A stretch of DNA of 64,000 nucleotides from a bacterium (GCA_035295165.1 DATGJN010000089.1:1-64000); one strand, 5' to 3'; positions 8,746 to 18,107 are shown, counted from the first letter of the stretch. Program-made: numbers and translations. The notes: a model not told the origin generated them from the sequence alone.

Positions 8746-9501
8746 GTGAGCGCGGGGTTCGTTCTGCGGACCGACCGGTTGAGCTTTCACATCGGCGGCG
8801 TCGTGATCGTGGATGAGGTCTCTCTCGACATCCGGCGGGGTGAGTTCGTGTCGGTGATCGGCCCGAACGGCGCCGGCAAGACGTCGCTGTTCAATCTCCT
8901 CTCGGGGCTGTACCGCGCAACCGGCGGTCGGATTGAGCTGGACGGTCGCGAGATGACCGACACGCCGCCTGCGCGCCGGGCCCAGGCCGGGCTCGGACGC
9001 ACCTTCCAGATGTCCAGCATCTTCCCGGCGTTGACCGCGCTCGAGAATGTGCGCCTGGCGATTCAGATGCGTTCCGCCGGCGCCGGTCCGTTTGGACGCT
9101 CCCGGACGGATCCGGCAGAGACCGCGCGGGCGCGTGAGGCGCTCGCGCGCGTCGGCCTGGAACGGCGCGGGGCCGACCGGGCCGGCGCCCTGAGTCACGC
9201 CGACCGGCGCAAGGTGGAGCTCGCGATGCTCGTGGCCCCCGAGTTCGGCGTCGTGCTGCTCGACGAGCCCACCGCCGGCGTGAGCGCGGAGGATATCCCC
9301 CTGCTGCTTCGCGTCATCCGATTCCTCCACCGCGAGCAGGGGAGGACCGTGCTCATGGTCGAGCATCGGATGGACGTCGTTGGCGAGCTCTCCGATCGGA
9401 TCGCGGTCATGCACCACGGGCGTCTTTTGACGTGCGCGTCTCCCGGCCAGGTGATTGCCGACAAGGCGGTGCAGGAAGCCTACCTCGGGGACGCGCTGTG
9501 A
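8746..9501 (+). CDS. livG: ABC transporter ATP-binding protein, LivG type
   Basis: ATPase subunit of the Liv-type importer, 251 aa. Walker A is GPNGAGKTS, the LivG-specific region GLGRTFQMSSIFPALTALEN follows, and Walker B is VVLLDEPTAG; the H-loop histidine is in MVEHRMDVV. The ABC signature is odd: where LSxGQ is expected the protein reads LSHADRRKVELAM, lacking the glycine. The GTG at 8746 is the first start that gives a normal N-terminus (VLRTDRLSF); in-frame codons upstream to 8632 overlap the binding-protein gene. The next ATPase begins inside its stop codon (GTGA). Confidence 0.88.
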   Translation: MSAGFVLRTDRLSFHIGGVVIVDEVSLDIRRGEFVSVIGPNGAGKTSLFNLLSGLYRATGGRIELDGREMTDTPPARRAQAGLGRTFQMSSIFPALTALENVRLAIQMRSAGAGPFGRSRTDPAETARAREALARVGLERRGADRAGALSHADRRKVELAMLVAPEFGVVLLDEPTAGVSAEDIPLLLRVIRFLHREQGRTVLMVEHRMDVVGELSDRIAVMHHGRLLTCASPGQVIADKAVQEAYLGDAL

Positions 9502-10208
9502 CGGCGCTCCTCGAGGCGCAGGATCTCCACGTCGTGCTGGCCGGATCGCACATCCTGCGGGGTGTCGACGTGGTCGTGCCGGAAGGCGGCGTGACCGCGC
9601 TGCTCGGCCGCAACGGGGCCGGCAAGACCACGACCCTGCGGGCGATCCTGGGGCTCGTTCCGCGCGCGGGACGGGTGCGGCTCGGGGGCCGCGACGTGAG
9701 CCGCGCGTCGACGCACGCGATGGTGCAGGCGGGGATCGGGTACGTCCCCGAGGGGCGCGACGTGTTCGCGGGGTTGACGGTGGCGGAAAACCTGCGGCTC
9801 GCGGAACGGACGGCCCATCCGCGCTACGACCAGGTGTACGAGATCTTCCCGGAGCTCAGCGCGCGCGCGTCGCAACGCGCCGGCACGCTCTCGGGAGGAC
9901 AGCAGCAAATGGTCGCCATCGCCCGCGCGCTACTCAACCCGAACCGGATCTTGTTGGTCGACGAACCGACGAAGGGACTAGCGCCGCGGGTGGTGGCTCG
10001 GGTGATCGAGATACTCGCCGCGGTCTCGCGCGAGGTCACGGTCTTGCTGGTGGAGCAGAACCTCGCTGCGGCGAGGGGGCTCGCGCGGCACGCGATCGTG
10101 CTCGACCAGGGCACGACCGTGTACGCCGGCGGCTTCGCGGAGTTCGTGGGCGACCGCGAGCGGGTCCACCGCCATCTCGGCGTCGCCCTCGCCCCGGCGG
10201 GTCCATGA
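9498..10208 (+). CDS. livF: ABC transporter ATP-binding protein, LivF type
   Basis: Second ATPase of the importer, 236 aa. Walker A (GRNGAGKTTT), a canonical signature (LSGGQQQMVAIARAL), Walker B (LLVDEPTKGLAP) and the H-loop region (LLVEQNLAAA) are all intact, in contrast with its degenerate LivG partner, so the heterodimer may have one competent composite site. The GTG start overlaps the stop of livG by four bases, and the stop overlaps the ATG of livH, so the genes are translationally coupled. Sequence such as GYVPEGRDVFAGLTVAENL is typical of LivF. Confidence 0.9.
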   Translation: MTALLEAQDLHVVLAGSHILRGVDVVVPEGGVTALLGRNGAGKTTTLRAILGLVPRAGRVRLGGRDVSRASTHAMVQAGIGYVPEGRDVFAGLTVAENLRLAERTAHPRYDQVYEIFPELSARASQRAGTLSGGQQQMVAIARALLNPNRILLVDEPTKGLAPRVVARVIEILAAVSREVTVLLVEQNLAAARGLARHAIVLDQGTTVYAGGFAEFVGDRERVHRHLGVALAPAGP

Positions 10209-11095
10209 GCACGATTGTGCTCCTCGGTATCACGGGCCTGGGATTGGGGGGCCTCTATTTCTTGATGGCGTCGGGATTATCGCTCACGTACGGCCTGCTG
10301 CGCGTCCTCAACTTCGCCCACGGCGTCTTTCTCACGGCTGGCGCGTACACGGCGTGGCTGATCGTGTCACGCATGGGCGGAACCGGGCCGACGCGCTTCG
10401 CGGTGGCGGTGCTCGGAGCGCTCGTGGTCGGCGCCGCGATCGCCGCGGCGGTCGAAGTGACGTTGATTCGGCCCCTGTACCGCCGGCACATCGAGCAGGT
10501 GCTCGCGACGGTCGGCGTCGCGCTCGCACTCGGCGCGCTCGCGCAGGGGATCTTCGGCGCGGACCCGCGCCCGGTCCCGGTGCCGCCCTGGATGCAAGGG
10601 GTCACGTCGGTGCTGGGCGCCGCCGTGCCGAACAGCCGTCTCGTGACGATCGCCGCGGGCGCAGTGGTCCTCGGGGCCCTCGGCGCGTTCCTGCGCCTGA
10701 CTCGTTGGGGCCTGATCGTGCGCGCCGGGGTCGAGAACCGAGAGATGGTGCAGGCCCTCGGCATCGACGTGCAGCGCGCGTTCACGCTGGTGTTTGCCCT
10801 CGGCGGCGTGGCGGCCGCGCTCGGCGGGGTGCTGAGCGACGGGTACTTCGGCACCGTCGACCCAGCGCGCGGCACCGCGATGCTCATTTACGCGTTCGTC
10901 GTCGTCGTCATCGGCGGCCTCGGGTCCATCGCCGGCTCGGCCATCGCCGCCGTCCTGGTCGGGCTGATCCAGCAGTTCGCGAACTACTACGGCTCGGTGT
11001 GGTGGAGCTTCCCGTCCAGCGGAGACCTCGCCGTCGTGCTGCTGCTCGTTGCGGTGCTGCTCGTCCGCCCGCGGGGGCTCGCCGGCGGGGTGTGA
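10205..11095 (+). CDS. livH: Branched-chain amino-acid-type ABC permease, LivH
   Basis: Integral membrane permease of 296 aa with about eight hydrophobic segments spread over its length. The N-terminal GLYFLMASGLSLTYGLLRVL and the following NFAHGVFLTAGAY are the hallmark of LivH, and the coupling segment VENREMVQALGID lies near the middle. It begins with an ATGA overlap on livF and is followed after one base by livM. It forms the channel with LivM. Confidence 0.9.
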   Translation: MSTIVLLGITGLGLGGLYFLMASGLSLTYGLLRVLNFAHGVFLTAGAYTAWLIVSRMGGTGPTRFAVAVLGALVVGAAIAAAVEVTLIRPLYRRHIEQVLATVGVALALGALAQGIFGADPRPVPVPPWMQGVTSVLGAAVPNSRLVTIAAGAVVLGALGAFLRLTRWGLIVRAGVENREMVQALGIDVQRAFTLVFALGGVAAALGGVLSDGYFGTVDPARGTAMLIYAFVVVVIGGLGSIAGSAIAAVLVGLIQQFANYYGSVWWSFPSSGDLAVVLLLVAVLLVRPRGLAGGV

Positions 11096-11096
11096 G

Positions 11097-12152
11097 ATGA
11101 GACGCGGCGCGGGCGTCGTGGGGCTGCTCGGTGCGCTCGCGGCCGTGCCGTTTGTCACGCTGAGCGTGCCCGTGATCTTCCCCGCGCCGGTCAACGCCCC
11201 GGGGACGCTTCAGTTGCTGGCCCTGTGCCTCGTGTTCGGCGGCGTGGCCCTGAGCTACGCGCTTCTCTTCGGCTACACGGGGCTGCTCTCGTTCGGGCAC
11301 GCGCTGTTCTTCGCGACCGGCGCGTATACGATCGACGTCGCGCTCTCCCGGTGGCAGTGGCCGCTCCTCCCGGCACTGGCGGTGACCGCGGTCGTGAGTC
11401 TGATCCTGCCGCTGATCCTCGGGGCGGTGGCCCTACGCGTGAGCGGGATCGCGTTCGCGATGGTGACGCTGGCCTTCGCGCAGGCCGGGTCCATCCTCGC
11501 GTTCAGCAATCCCGGGGGGTTGACCGGCGGGGAGGAGGGGCTGGGGCTCGTCGTGGACCGGCTGCCAGCGCGCCTCGTCGGCGTGGTCAACACCCGGTAC
11601 CTGTACTGGGTCGCGCTTGGCTATCTGGTGGTCGCGTGTGTAGTGAGCTGGCGAGCGGTCACATCGAGACCCGGCCGAATCTGGCCGGCGATCCGGGAGA
11701 ACGAGCTGCGGGTGGAAGTGCTGGGCGCGACCCCATATGGCTACAAGTTGCTGGCATTTGTGATCGGATGCTTCCTCGCCTCGCTGGGCGGCATCGTCTA
11801 CGTGCTGCTCACCGGCGGCGCGTCTCCCGGCATTACCACGGCCAATCTCAGTCTGGCCCTGCTGCTCATGGTAGTGCTCGGCGGGACGGGGAGCCTCTGG
11901 GGCGCGGTGCTCGGCGGCGTCTTCTACGAGTATCTCGACTTCCGGCTGGTGGCGCTCGCGGGATCGCGAGCGATCCACGCGTTGCCCGGCTGGTTCAGCG
12001 TACCGCTTGGGCAGCCGTTGTTCATCCTGGGGATGCTCTTCATCCTCCTCGTGCTGTTCTTCCCGGGAGGGATCGCGGGCATCTCCGACCGCTACCGGGT
12101 CGCGCGCGCGCCGCACAGACGCATGCTCCGGAACGAGGAGGGGACGTCATGA
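11097..12152 (+). CDS. livM: Branched-chain amino-acid-type ABC permease, LivM
   Basis: Second permease, 351 aa, with multiple hydrophobic helices. FGYTGLLSFGHALFFATGAY and the coupling region AIRENELRVEVLGATPYGYK identify LivM. I start at the ATG at 11097, one base after the livH stop; the frame open upstream overlaps livH and is not expected. The stop codon overlaps the start of an alpha/beta hydrolase gene (ATGA), which extends the operon beyond transport. Confidence 0.9.
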   Translation: MRRGAGVVGLLGALAAVPFVTLSVPVIFPAPVNAPGTLQLLALCLVFGGVALSYALLFGYTGLLSFGHALFFATGAYTIDVALSRWQWPLLPALAVTAVVSLILPLILGAVALRVSGIAFAMVTLAFAQAGSILAFSNPGGLTGGEEGLGLVVDRLPARLVGVVNTRYLYWVALGYLVVACVVSWRAVTSRPGRIWPAIRENELRVEVLGATPYGYKLLAFVIGCFLASLGGIVYVLLTGGASPGITTANLSLALLLMVVLGGTGSLWGAVLGGVFYEYLDFRLVALAGSRAIHALPGWFSVPLGQPLFILGMLFILLVLFFPGGIAGISDRYRVARAPHRRMLRNEEGTS

Positions 12153-13009
12153 GCACGGGGGCGGCGGCGCAGGAGCTCGACCTTGAGGTCGGCGGCGGCC
12201 GGCTGCACGCGATTCGGCGCGGCCCCGCGTCTGGCGAACCGGTGTTGTGCCTCCCCGGGCTCACCGCGAACGCACGCGGCTTCGACCTGATCGGCGACCG
12301 CCTCGCCGCCGAGGGGCTCCGCCCCGTGGCCTTGGATCTGCGCGGGCGAGGCCGAAGCGAGCTTACCGGGCCGGGCACGTACGGCTGGCCCGCCCACGCC
12401 CGTGACGTGCTTGACGCCGCGGATCGTTTGGGCGCGGCGCGGTTCGCGCTCGTGGGTTGGTCGATGGGCGCGTTCGTGGCGGTGCAGGCGGCGGCGCTTG
12501 CGCCCGGACGTATCACGCGCGCCGTGCTCGTCGACGCGTGCGGCCAACCCCCGGCCGACGCGATCCCGCTGATCCAGCGGGCGGTCGACCGGCTGGGGAT
12601 CGTGCACCTCTCCGTGGAACGCTATCTGGACCTGCTGCGCGGCCTCGGGACGATCACGCCCTGGCATCCGCTCTGGGACGCGTACTTTCGGTACGAGCTG
12701 GTGGAGACGGCGGGCGGCGTCCGGGCCAGGACCAGCCGGGAGGCGGTGCTCGAGGACTTGGCCTACGGCGAGCGGCACGATCCCCGGGCGCTGTGGCCGG
12801 CGCTCACGATGCCCGTGTTGCTGCTCCTGGCGTTGCGCCCGCTCATCCCGGGCGGTCCCGGGATCGTGGCCGCGGAGGACCGCGAGCGCTTCGTTCGGGA
12901 GGTGTCCGGGGCCCGCGTCGTCGCGGTCGACGCCAATCACTACGGCATCGCGACCCATCCCGCGACCGCAGACGCGATCGCGGCGTTCCTGAGGGGACGT
13001 TCGATGTGA
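12149..13009 (+). CDS. Alpha/beta-hydrolase-fold protein
   Basis: Hydrolase of 286 aa with a classical alpha/beta fold. The oxyanion region is LCLPGLTANARGFD, the nucleophile elbow is VGWSMGAFVAVQ (serine in G-W-S-M-G), and the catalytic histidine is probably in VDANHYGIATHP near the C-terminus. No signal peptide is seen. It starts within the stop codon of livM, so it very likely belongs to the transport operon and acts on the imported compound, an ester or amide (inference). The carbamate kinase remnant directly downstream hints that the old pathway released carbamoyl groups, but this is speculative. The long open frame starting at 11225 is mostly out of frame with livM and not real. Confidence 0.82.
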   Translation: MSTGAAAQELDLEVGGGRLHAIRRGPASGEPVLCLPGLTANARGFDLIGDRLAAEGLRPVALDLRGRGRSELTGPGTYGWPAHARDVLDAADRLGAARFALVGWSMGAFVAVQAAALAPGRITRAVLVDACGQPPADAIPLIQRAVDRLGIVHLSVERYLDLLRGLGTITPWHPLWDAYFRYELVETAGGVRARTSREAVLEDLAYGERHDPRALWPALTMPVLLLLALRPLIPGGPGIVAAEDRERFVREVSGARVVAVDANHYGIATHPATADAIAAFLRGRSM

Positions 13010-13021
13010 GGAGGCGACGTG

Positions 13022-13411
13022 ATGGAGCGGAGCGTGCTCGTGGCGATCGGCGGACACGCGCTCATCCGGGACGGGCAGCGCGGCACGATCGCCGAACAGG
13101 CGGAGAACGTGCGTGACGCGGCACATCCCATCGCGGCGCTCGTCGCCGAGGGTTGGCGGGTCGTCGTCACGCACGGCAATGGGCCGCAGGTGGGTCCAAC
13201 GGGGGCTGGCCCGGCTGACGGTCTCGGAGGCCCGCCGGTACCTCGACGCGGGGGAGTTTCCGCCGGGGCGCATGGGCCCCAAGATCGAGGCGGCGATCAT
13301 GTTCCTGGAACGCGGCGGCGGCGAAGTGCTGATCACCTCGCCGTACCGGCTGGCGGAGGCGGTGGCCGGGCGCACCGGCACCCGGATCGTGCCCCCGACG
13401 CGCCGCGGTGA
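13022..13411 (+). pseudogene. Carbamate kinase remnant (internally deleted and frameshifted)
   Basis: Carbamate kinase makes ATP from carbamoyl phosphate. The first ~58 codons from the ATG at 13022 are a clear N-terminus: LVAIGGHALIRDG, then VVVTHGNGPQVG. From about 13206 a different frame encodes the C-terminal part: LTVSEARRYLDAGEFPPG, MGPKIEAAIMFLERGG, and GRTGTRIVP. A normal enzyme is about 310 aa, so around 190 internal residues are missing and the join shifts the frame. Translation from 13022 ends at 13411. The gene is dead unless the assembly is wrong at about 13190-13206. It sits 12 bases after the hydrolase gene and may once have been the last gene of the Liv operon. Confidence 0.82.
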
Positions 13412-13426
13412 TCGACGCGCGCGGTC

Positions 13427-14332
13427 CTACGTCATCTTGCGCAGACGGGGATCCAGCACGTCCCGGATGCCGTCGCCGACCAGGTTGAACCCCAACACGA
13501 GGGCGAGGATCGCGATCGCCGGAGACGTCGCGATCCACCACTGTTCCATCAGGAAACGCCGGCCTTCGGAGACCATGAGCCCCCACTCCGGCGTCGGTGG
13601 CTGCGCGCCGAATCCGATGAACGAGAGCCCGGCGGCAATCAGGATGATGTTGCCGACGTCCAGCGTCGCCTGGACCAGCAGCGGCGCGATCGCGTTGGGG
13701 ATGAGGTGGCGGAAGATGATCTTCACGTCCGTCGCCCCTTCCGCCCGCGCCGCCTCGACGTAGTCGCGCGATCGCAGGGACAACACCTGTGCGCGCGCGA
13801 GCCGCCCGTACGGCGGCCACGACGTGACCGCGATCGCGATCAGCGCGTTCGTCAGACTGGGCCCCAGGATCGCCGAGATCGCGAGCGCAAGCACGAGGCT
13901 CGGGAACGCGAGGAACATGTCCGTGACCCGCATCAGCGCCTCGTCCCACCAGGCGCCGCGCCACCCGGCGAGCGTGCCCGCCGCGGTGCCGAACGTGATC
14001 GCCGCCGTCACCACCGCGATGCCGGAGACGACGGAGATCCGCGCGCCGTAGACCACCCGGCTGTACACGTCCCGGCCGAGCGAGTCCGTGCCAAACGGGT
14101 GGTGCAGGGTCGGCGGCGCCAGCCGCTGGCTGAGGTCCTGCGCGATCGGACTCTGCAGGGCGAGCCACGGCGCGAGAAACGCGATCCCCGCGAACAACAC
14201 GATGACCATCGTCCCCGAGAGCGTGAGCGGGCTCCGGCGCAGCATTCGCCAGACGGCCCGCGCCGGGCTCAGCTCGGCGGTCCCGCGCTCAGGTGTACCG
14301 GATCTGCGGATCGAGATAGGCGTAGAGGACAT
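13427..14332 (-). CDS. Peptide-type ABC transporter permease (DppC-like)
   Basis: Permease of 301 aa, last gene of a three-gene minus-strand operon with a binding protein and DppB-like permease. HPFGTDSLGRDVYSRVVYG after the first helix, the coupling loop DYVEAARAEGATD and the end NLVGDGIRDVLDPRLRK are family hallmarks. Its ATG at 14332 lies 44 bases inside the upstream permease gene, an overlap longer than usual; a later start would remove the basic N-terminal tail. No ATPase genes accompany the operon, so it must share ATPases encoded elsewhere, perhaps with the importer at the start of the window. Confidence 0.88.
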   Translation of the reverse strand: MSSTPISIRRSGTPERGTAELSPARAVWRMLRRSPLTLSGTMVIVLFAGIAFLAPWLALQSPIAQDLSQRLAPPTLHHPFGTDSLGRDVYSRVVYGARISVVSGIAVVTAAITFGTAAGTLAGWRGAWWDEALMRVTDMFLAFPSLVLALAISAILGPSLTNALIAIAVTSWPPYGRLARAQVLSLRSRDYVEAARAEGATDVKIIFRHLIPNAIAPLLVQATLDVGNIILIAAGLSFIGFGAQPPTPEWGLMVSEGRRFLMEQWWIATSPAIAILALVLGFNLVGDGIRDVLDPRLRKMT

Positions 14333-15302
14333 CGACCACCAGGTTGGCGATGGAGTAGATGATCGCGATCACGAGCGTGACACCGAGGACCGCCGGAATG
14401 TCGATGTTCGTGACCGAGTTCGTGGCGTACCGGCCGATCCCTGGCCAGGAGAAGATCGTCTCGGTCAGCACCGCGCCGGAGAGGAGATTCCCGTAGGTCA
14501 GCCCGATCACGGTGACGGTCGGCAGCAGCGCGTTGCGCAGTGCGTGGCGAAGGACCACGCGAAGCTCCACCACCCCTTTGGCCCGTGCGGTTCGCACGTA
14601 GTCCTGGCGCATGACCTCGAGCATGCTGCTTCGCGTCATGCGCGTGATAATGCCGGTCGAGGCGTAGCCGAGGACGAAGGCTGGCAGGACGAGGTGTCGC
14701 AGCGCGTCACCGAGCGCCGGCCAGTCGCCCGACAAGAGCGCGTCGACGGCCACCATTCCCGTGATCGCGGGGGGCGGGGAGGTGTAGAGGCTGAGTTGGC
14801 CGGGACCGGGCAACACCCCGAGGCGCGAGTAGAGCAGGCCGAGGAGCAGCAGCGCGACGTAAAAGACCGGGAGCGAAGCCCCTCCGAGCGCGAACACGCG
14901 CGCCACCTGGTCCGCCCAGCCGTCCTTGTGCAGCGCGGACACGATGCCGGTGGGGACCCCGATCAAGATGGCCACGAGCATCGCCGCCGAGGACAGCTCC
15001 GCGGTCGCGGGGAGGTATTGAGCTAGATCCTGGCTCACCGGCCGGCTGTTCATGATCGAGATGCCCAGGTTCCCGTGCAGCAATCCGCCCAGGTAGATCC
15101 CGAACTGCACGGGCAGCGGTCGGTCCAGGCCGAGCTGATGCCGGACCTGTTCCACCATCGCCGGTGGCGCGTGATCCCCCAGGTAGGCGACGACCGGGTC
15201 GGCGGGCACGACGTGGGACAAGAGAAACGTGATGATCGTGACGCCGAACAGGACAAACACCGTCAGGCCGGTGCGCCGCGCCAGGAATTGGGGAAAACTC
15301 AT
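14289..15302 (-). CDS. Peptide-type ABC transporter permease (DppB-like)
   Basis: Permease of 337 aa with an N-terminal helix (LTVFVLFGVTIITFLLSHVV), the DppB periplasmic segment DRPLPVQFGIYLGGLLHG, the coupling loop DYVRTARAKGVVE and the terminal DVLYAYLDPQIRYT. It follows the binding-protein gene by 50 bases and overlaps the DppC-like gene. Together they form the channel of a second peptide-type importer, distinct in sequence from the pair at 154-1994. Confidence 0.9.
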   Translation of the reverse strand: MSFPQFLARRTGLTVFVLFGVTIITFLLSHVVPADPVVAYLGDHAPPAMVEQVRHQLGLDRPLPVQFGIYLGGLLHGNLGISIMNSRPVSQDLAQYLPATAELSSAAMLVAILIGVPTGIVSALHKDGWADQVARVFALGGASLPVFYVALLLLGLLYSRLGVLPGPGQLSLYTSPPPAITGMVAVDALLSGDWPALGDALRHLVLPAFVLGYASTGIITRMTRSSMLEVMRQDYVRTARAKGVVELRVVLRHALRNALLPTVTVIGLTYGNLLSGAVLTETIFSWPGIGRYATNSVTNIDIPAVLGVTLVIAIIYSIANLVVDVLYAYLDPQIRYT

Positions 15303-15352
15303 CGCGCGATGGGGCGGGGAGCCGCTTCTGGCTCCCCGCCCCCCAACCTATG

Positions 15353-16948
15353 CTACTGCTTCGTCATCGTCTGGAAATCGGGGCCGTTGACGGCGTCGAA
15401 CACCATGTTGTGGATGCGCCCGGACACGCCGTACGAGATCATCGGCTGGTACAGGATTGCGAACGGGCCGTCTGTGGTCATCATGTCGTTGAGCCGCTTG
15501 TAGATCGCGCCCCGCTGCGGGGTGTTCTCCATGCTCCCCGCGTCGTCGGCGAGCTTCGCGGCCGGATCGCTGTAGTACTGCAGGCGCCACGCGAGCGACT
15601 TCTGGGTGTAGTCGGCGAACGGCTTCGCGAAGTCGTCCGGATCCGGATAGTCGACGAACCAGTTCACGAGCACCATCTGGGACTGCTGGCCGCGGTACGT
15701 CTTGTAGAGCTCGTCGGCGGCCACCTGGCGGATGTTGATCGTCACCCCGATCGCCGCGAGGTCGTTCTTGATCTTGGCAGCGAGGTCCGCCGCCGCGACG
15801 CCGCCCGCGGCGGTGCCGGTCGGCGCAAGGAGATCGGCCGTGAACCCGCTTCCAGCCCCGCCCTCCTGTAGGAGTGATTTGGCCTTTGCCACGTCACGAT
15901 GGAACGGGATGTCCGGCGTGTACCCGAACAGCCCCTTGGGGATGACCCCTTGCAACGGCAGCCCGTTTCCGGCGAGGAGATCCTTCACGATCCCGTCGTA
16001 ATCGATCGCCCACCGCACCGCCTGGCGCACCTGGGGTTTCTGCAGCGCCGGCACGTTCTTCACGTCCATCCCGAGATACTCCATGCCGAGGTCCGGAATC
16101 TGCGCCACGTAATACTTGGTCTCCTTGCGAAGCGCCGCGAGTTGGGGCGCGGACAGGTCGTGCGCGAGGTCCACGTCACCGCGGCCGAGCGCGTCGCGCT
16201 GCACGGTGTTCTCCGTGATGTTCGGCCACACGACGCGCTTGATGGACGGCGCGGGGCCCAGGTTGTAGTTGGGGTTTGCGACGATCTCGATCGCGACGAG
16301 GCGCTCCCACCGCGCGAGCTGGAACGGCCCGCTGCCCGCCGAGTGGTCGGTCAGCCAGCCGGCGCCCCAGTCGCCGTTCTGCACGTGCGCCTTGACCGTC
16401 TTGCTGTCCACGATGCCCGCAACGGCGTTGGCCATGATCGAGAGGAACGCGCCGGGACTGAAGGGCTTCGGCAGCGTGATGACCACCGTGTACGGATCGG
16501 TGGCCTTGACGTCCTGGTCCACATTCTTCGGGTCGAGCCCCATCTGCGTGATCAGCCACGATGCGGGGTCTTTCGGGATGTTGACGACGCGCTCGAACGT
16601 GTAGACGACGTCGTCGGCGGTGAGGAGGTTGCCGCTCGCGAATTTGACGCCGTGCCGCAGGTGGAACGTGTACGTTTGGCCGTCCTTGCTGACCTGATAC
16701 GATTGGGCGAGTTGCGGTTTGACCTGAGTCAGGTTGCCCGTCGTGAACTGGACGAGGTTCGAGTAGACGTTGTGGACGGGAATGAGAAACTCGTAACCGA
16801 CCTGCGGATCCAGCGAGACAACGCTGGTGATGTCTTGGGCGATTACGACGGTTTGCTGCGGACCGTACGCCGGGGCCGATCGCCCCGGAGCCACGGCCCA
16901 GACACCCATCAGGAAGATGGCTAACCCGATTGCCACACCACGCCGCAC
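15353..16948 (-). CDS. Peptide-type ABC transporter substrate-binding protein (family 5)
   Basis: Extracytoplasmic binding protein of 531 aa, normal for DppA/OppA-like proteins. A signal peptide (GVAIGLAIFLMGVWAVAPG) is followed by VVIAQDITSVVSLDPQVGYE; the domain hallmarks YTFHLRHGVKFASGN and LTADDVVYTFERV follow. I choose the GTG at 16948, which has AAGGAGG in front; the frame is open to 16987 but lacks a site. No lipobox cysteine is present, so the mature protein would be soluble in the periplasm. First gene of the operon with the two permeases. Confidence 0.9.
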   Translation of the reverse strand: MRRGVAIGLAIFLMGVWAVAPGRSAPAYGPQQTVVIAQDITSVVSLDPQVGYEFLIPVHNVYSNLVQFTTGNLTQVKPQLAQSYQVSKDGQTYTFHLRHGVKFASGNLLTADDVVYTFERVVNIPKDPASWLITQMGLDPKNVDQDVKATDPYTVVITLPKPFSPGAFLSIMANAVAGIVDSKTVKAHVQNGDWGAGWLTDHSAGSGPFQLARWERLVAIEIVANPNYNLGPAPSIKRVVWPNITENTVQRDALGRGDVDLAHDLSAPQLAALRKETKYYVAQIPDLGMEYLGMDVKNVPALQKPQVRQAVRWAIDYDGIVKDLLAGNGLPLQGVIPKGLFGYTPDIPFHRDVAKAKSLLQEGGAGSGFTADLLAPTGTAAGGVAAADLAAKIKNDLAAIGVTINIRQVAADELYKTYRGQQSQMVLVNWFVDYPDPDDFAKPFADYTQKSLAWRLQYYSDPAAKLADDAGSMENTPQRGAIYKRLNDMMTTDGPFAILYQPMISYGVSGRIHNMVFDAVNGPDFQTMTKQ

Positions 16949-17153
16949 GGGTAATCCCTCCTTGACGTGCTCAGACGTTTCGCACACGTAACCCGCGTAG
17001 TTGGACGTGAGTGTTCGGCAAAAGGCTGACGGGCCCTGCCGGACGCGGCGGGGCCGTTACATGGTATGGGAAAGAAGACGCCGCTCCCAGACGGCGGCGA
17101 CCCGTACGCGGCACTCTGTCCCGGACCCCGCGTCCGACCCCGGGGAACGGGGA

Positions 17154-18047
17154 TTAGGAGCGCTGGACCAACGCGATTCCGCACGTGATCATGGCGAGAC
17201 CGGTCACGTCCCGCAACGAGACGTGTTCGGCGAGCAGCATCGCGCCGAGCGCCAGGCCAAACACGGGTGTCAAGAAGTAGTACGCGCTCACGCGACTCGC
17301 TTCGCCGCGCGCGAGGAGGGTGAACCAGAGCAACGACGCGCCGACGCTGATCACCAGGACCAGGTACGCGAACGACGCGACGAGCCCGCGTGTCACGACG
17401 AGCCGGAGCGGTCCTTCCAGCATTGCCGCCGCGGGAATCAGCAGCGCCGAGGCACTCGCGAGTTGGGCAGCGTTGATGACGAGCAGGTCGTGCCTGGACT
17501 GGATGCGCTTGAAGACGATCGTAGAGAGGACGAGCGCGACCGTGCCCGCGATCGCCAACGCCACGTCGATCGGCCGGGCCGCCTGCGTGCCGGCGCGCGT
17601 CACCATCATCGCGACCACGCCGGCAAATCCCAGTGCGGTTCCGAGCGCCTTGCGCGCGGTCAACGGTTCGTCGAGCAGCCGCGGCGCCAGCAGGGCGAGG
17701 ATCAGCGGATTCAGACTCGCGATGATCGCGCCCATGCCCGACGAGAGGTGCTCGAGCGCCAAATAATTCAGTCCCAAGTAGCAGGCGTTGGCCAGCGCCC
17801 CGAGGAGCGCCGGCTCGAACCACGCGGCCGCCGTCGTCGGCAGACGCCGGCGCATCGCGACCGCAAGGGCGGAGAGTATCAGGGCGGCGGCGAAGAAGCG
17901 GAACACCAGCATCCACAGCGGTTGGGCTTCTGTCGCCAGGATCTTGCTCGGCACGAACGCCGAGGCCCACAGGAAGACGTACAGGATCGCCAGCGTCGCG
18001 CCGCCCGAGCGGGCTGGGACGGCGGCGCGGCGGTCGGGGTGCGCCAT
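17154..18047 (-). CDS. EamA-family (DMT superfamily) transporter
   Basis: Membrane exporter of 297 aa built of two EamA repeats with about ten helices: ATLAILYVFLWASAFVPSK opens the first repeat and ALAIAGTVALVLSTIVFKR the second. Relatives export amino acids or metabolites, but the substrate is unknown. The gene is divergent from an MFS exporter, only 60 bases apart. The 205 bases between this gene and the binding-protein operon show no feature I can support. Confidence 0.85.
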   Translation of the reverse strand: MAHPDRRAAVPARSGGATLAILYVFLWASAFVPSKILATEAQPLWMLVFRFFAAALILSALAVAMRRRLPTTAAAWFEPALLGALANACYLGLNYLALEHLSSGMGAIIASLNPLILALLAPRLLDEPLTARKALGTALGFAGVVAMMVTRAGTQAARPIDVALAIAGTVALVLSTIVFKRIQSRHDLLVINAAQLASASALLIPAAAMLEGPLRLVVTRGLVASFAYLVLVISVGASLLWFTLLARGEASRVSAYYFLTPVFGLALGAMLLAEHVSLRDVTGLAMITCGIALVQRS

Positions 18048-18107
18048 GCCTCACAGCGTAGCCGCTTGTTCGCCGGGTTGCAAAGGAGCAGCGGAGACCC
18101 CCGACTG

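Noticed and set aside
17001-18107. N-terminal extension of the MFS exporter to 828 codons
   Set aside because: The extra 369 codons are antisense to the DMT transporter gene and Arg/His-rich; the transporter begins at 18108.
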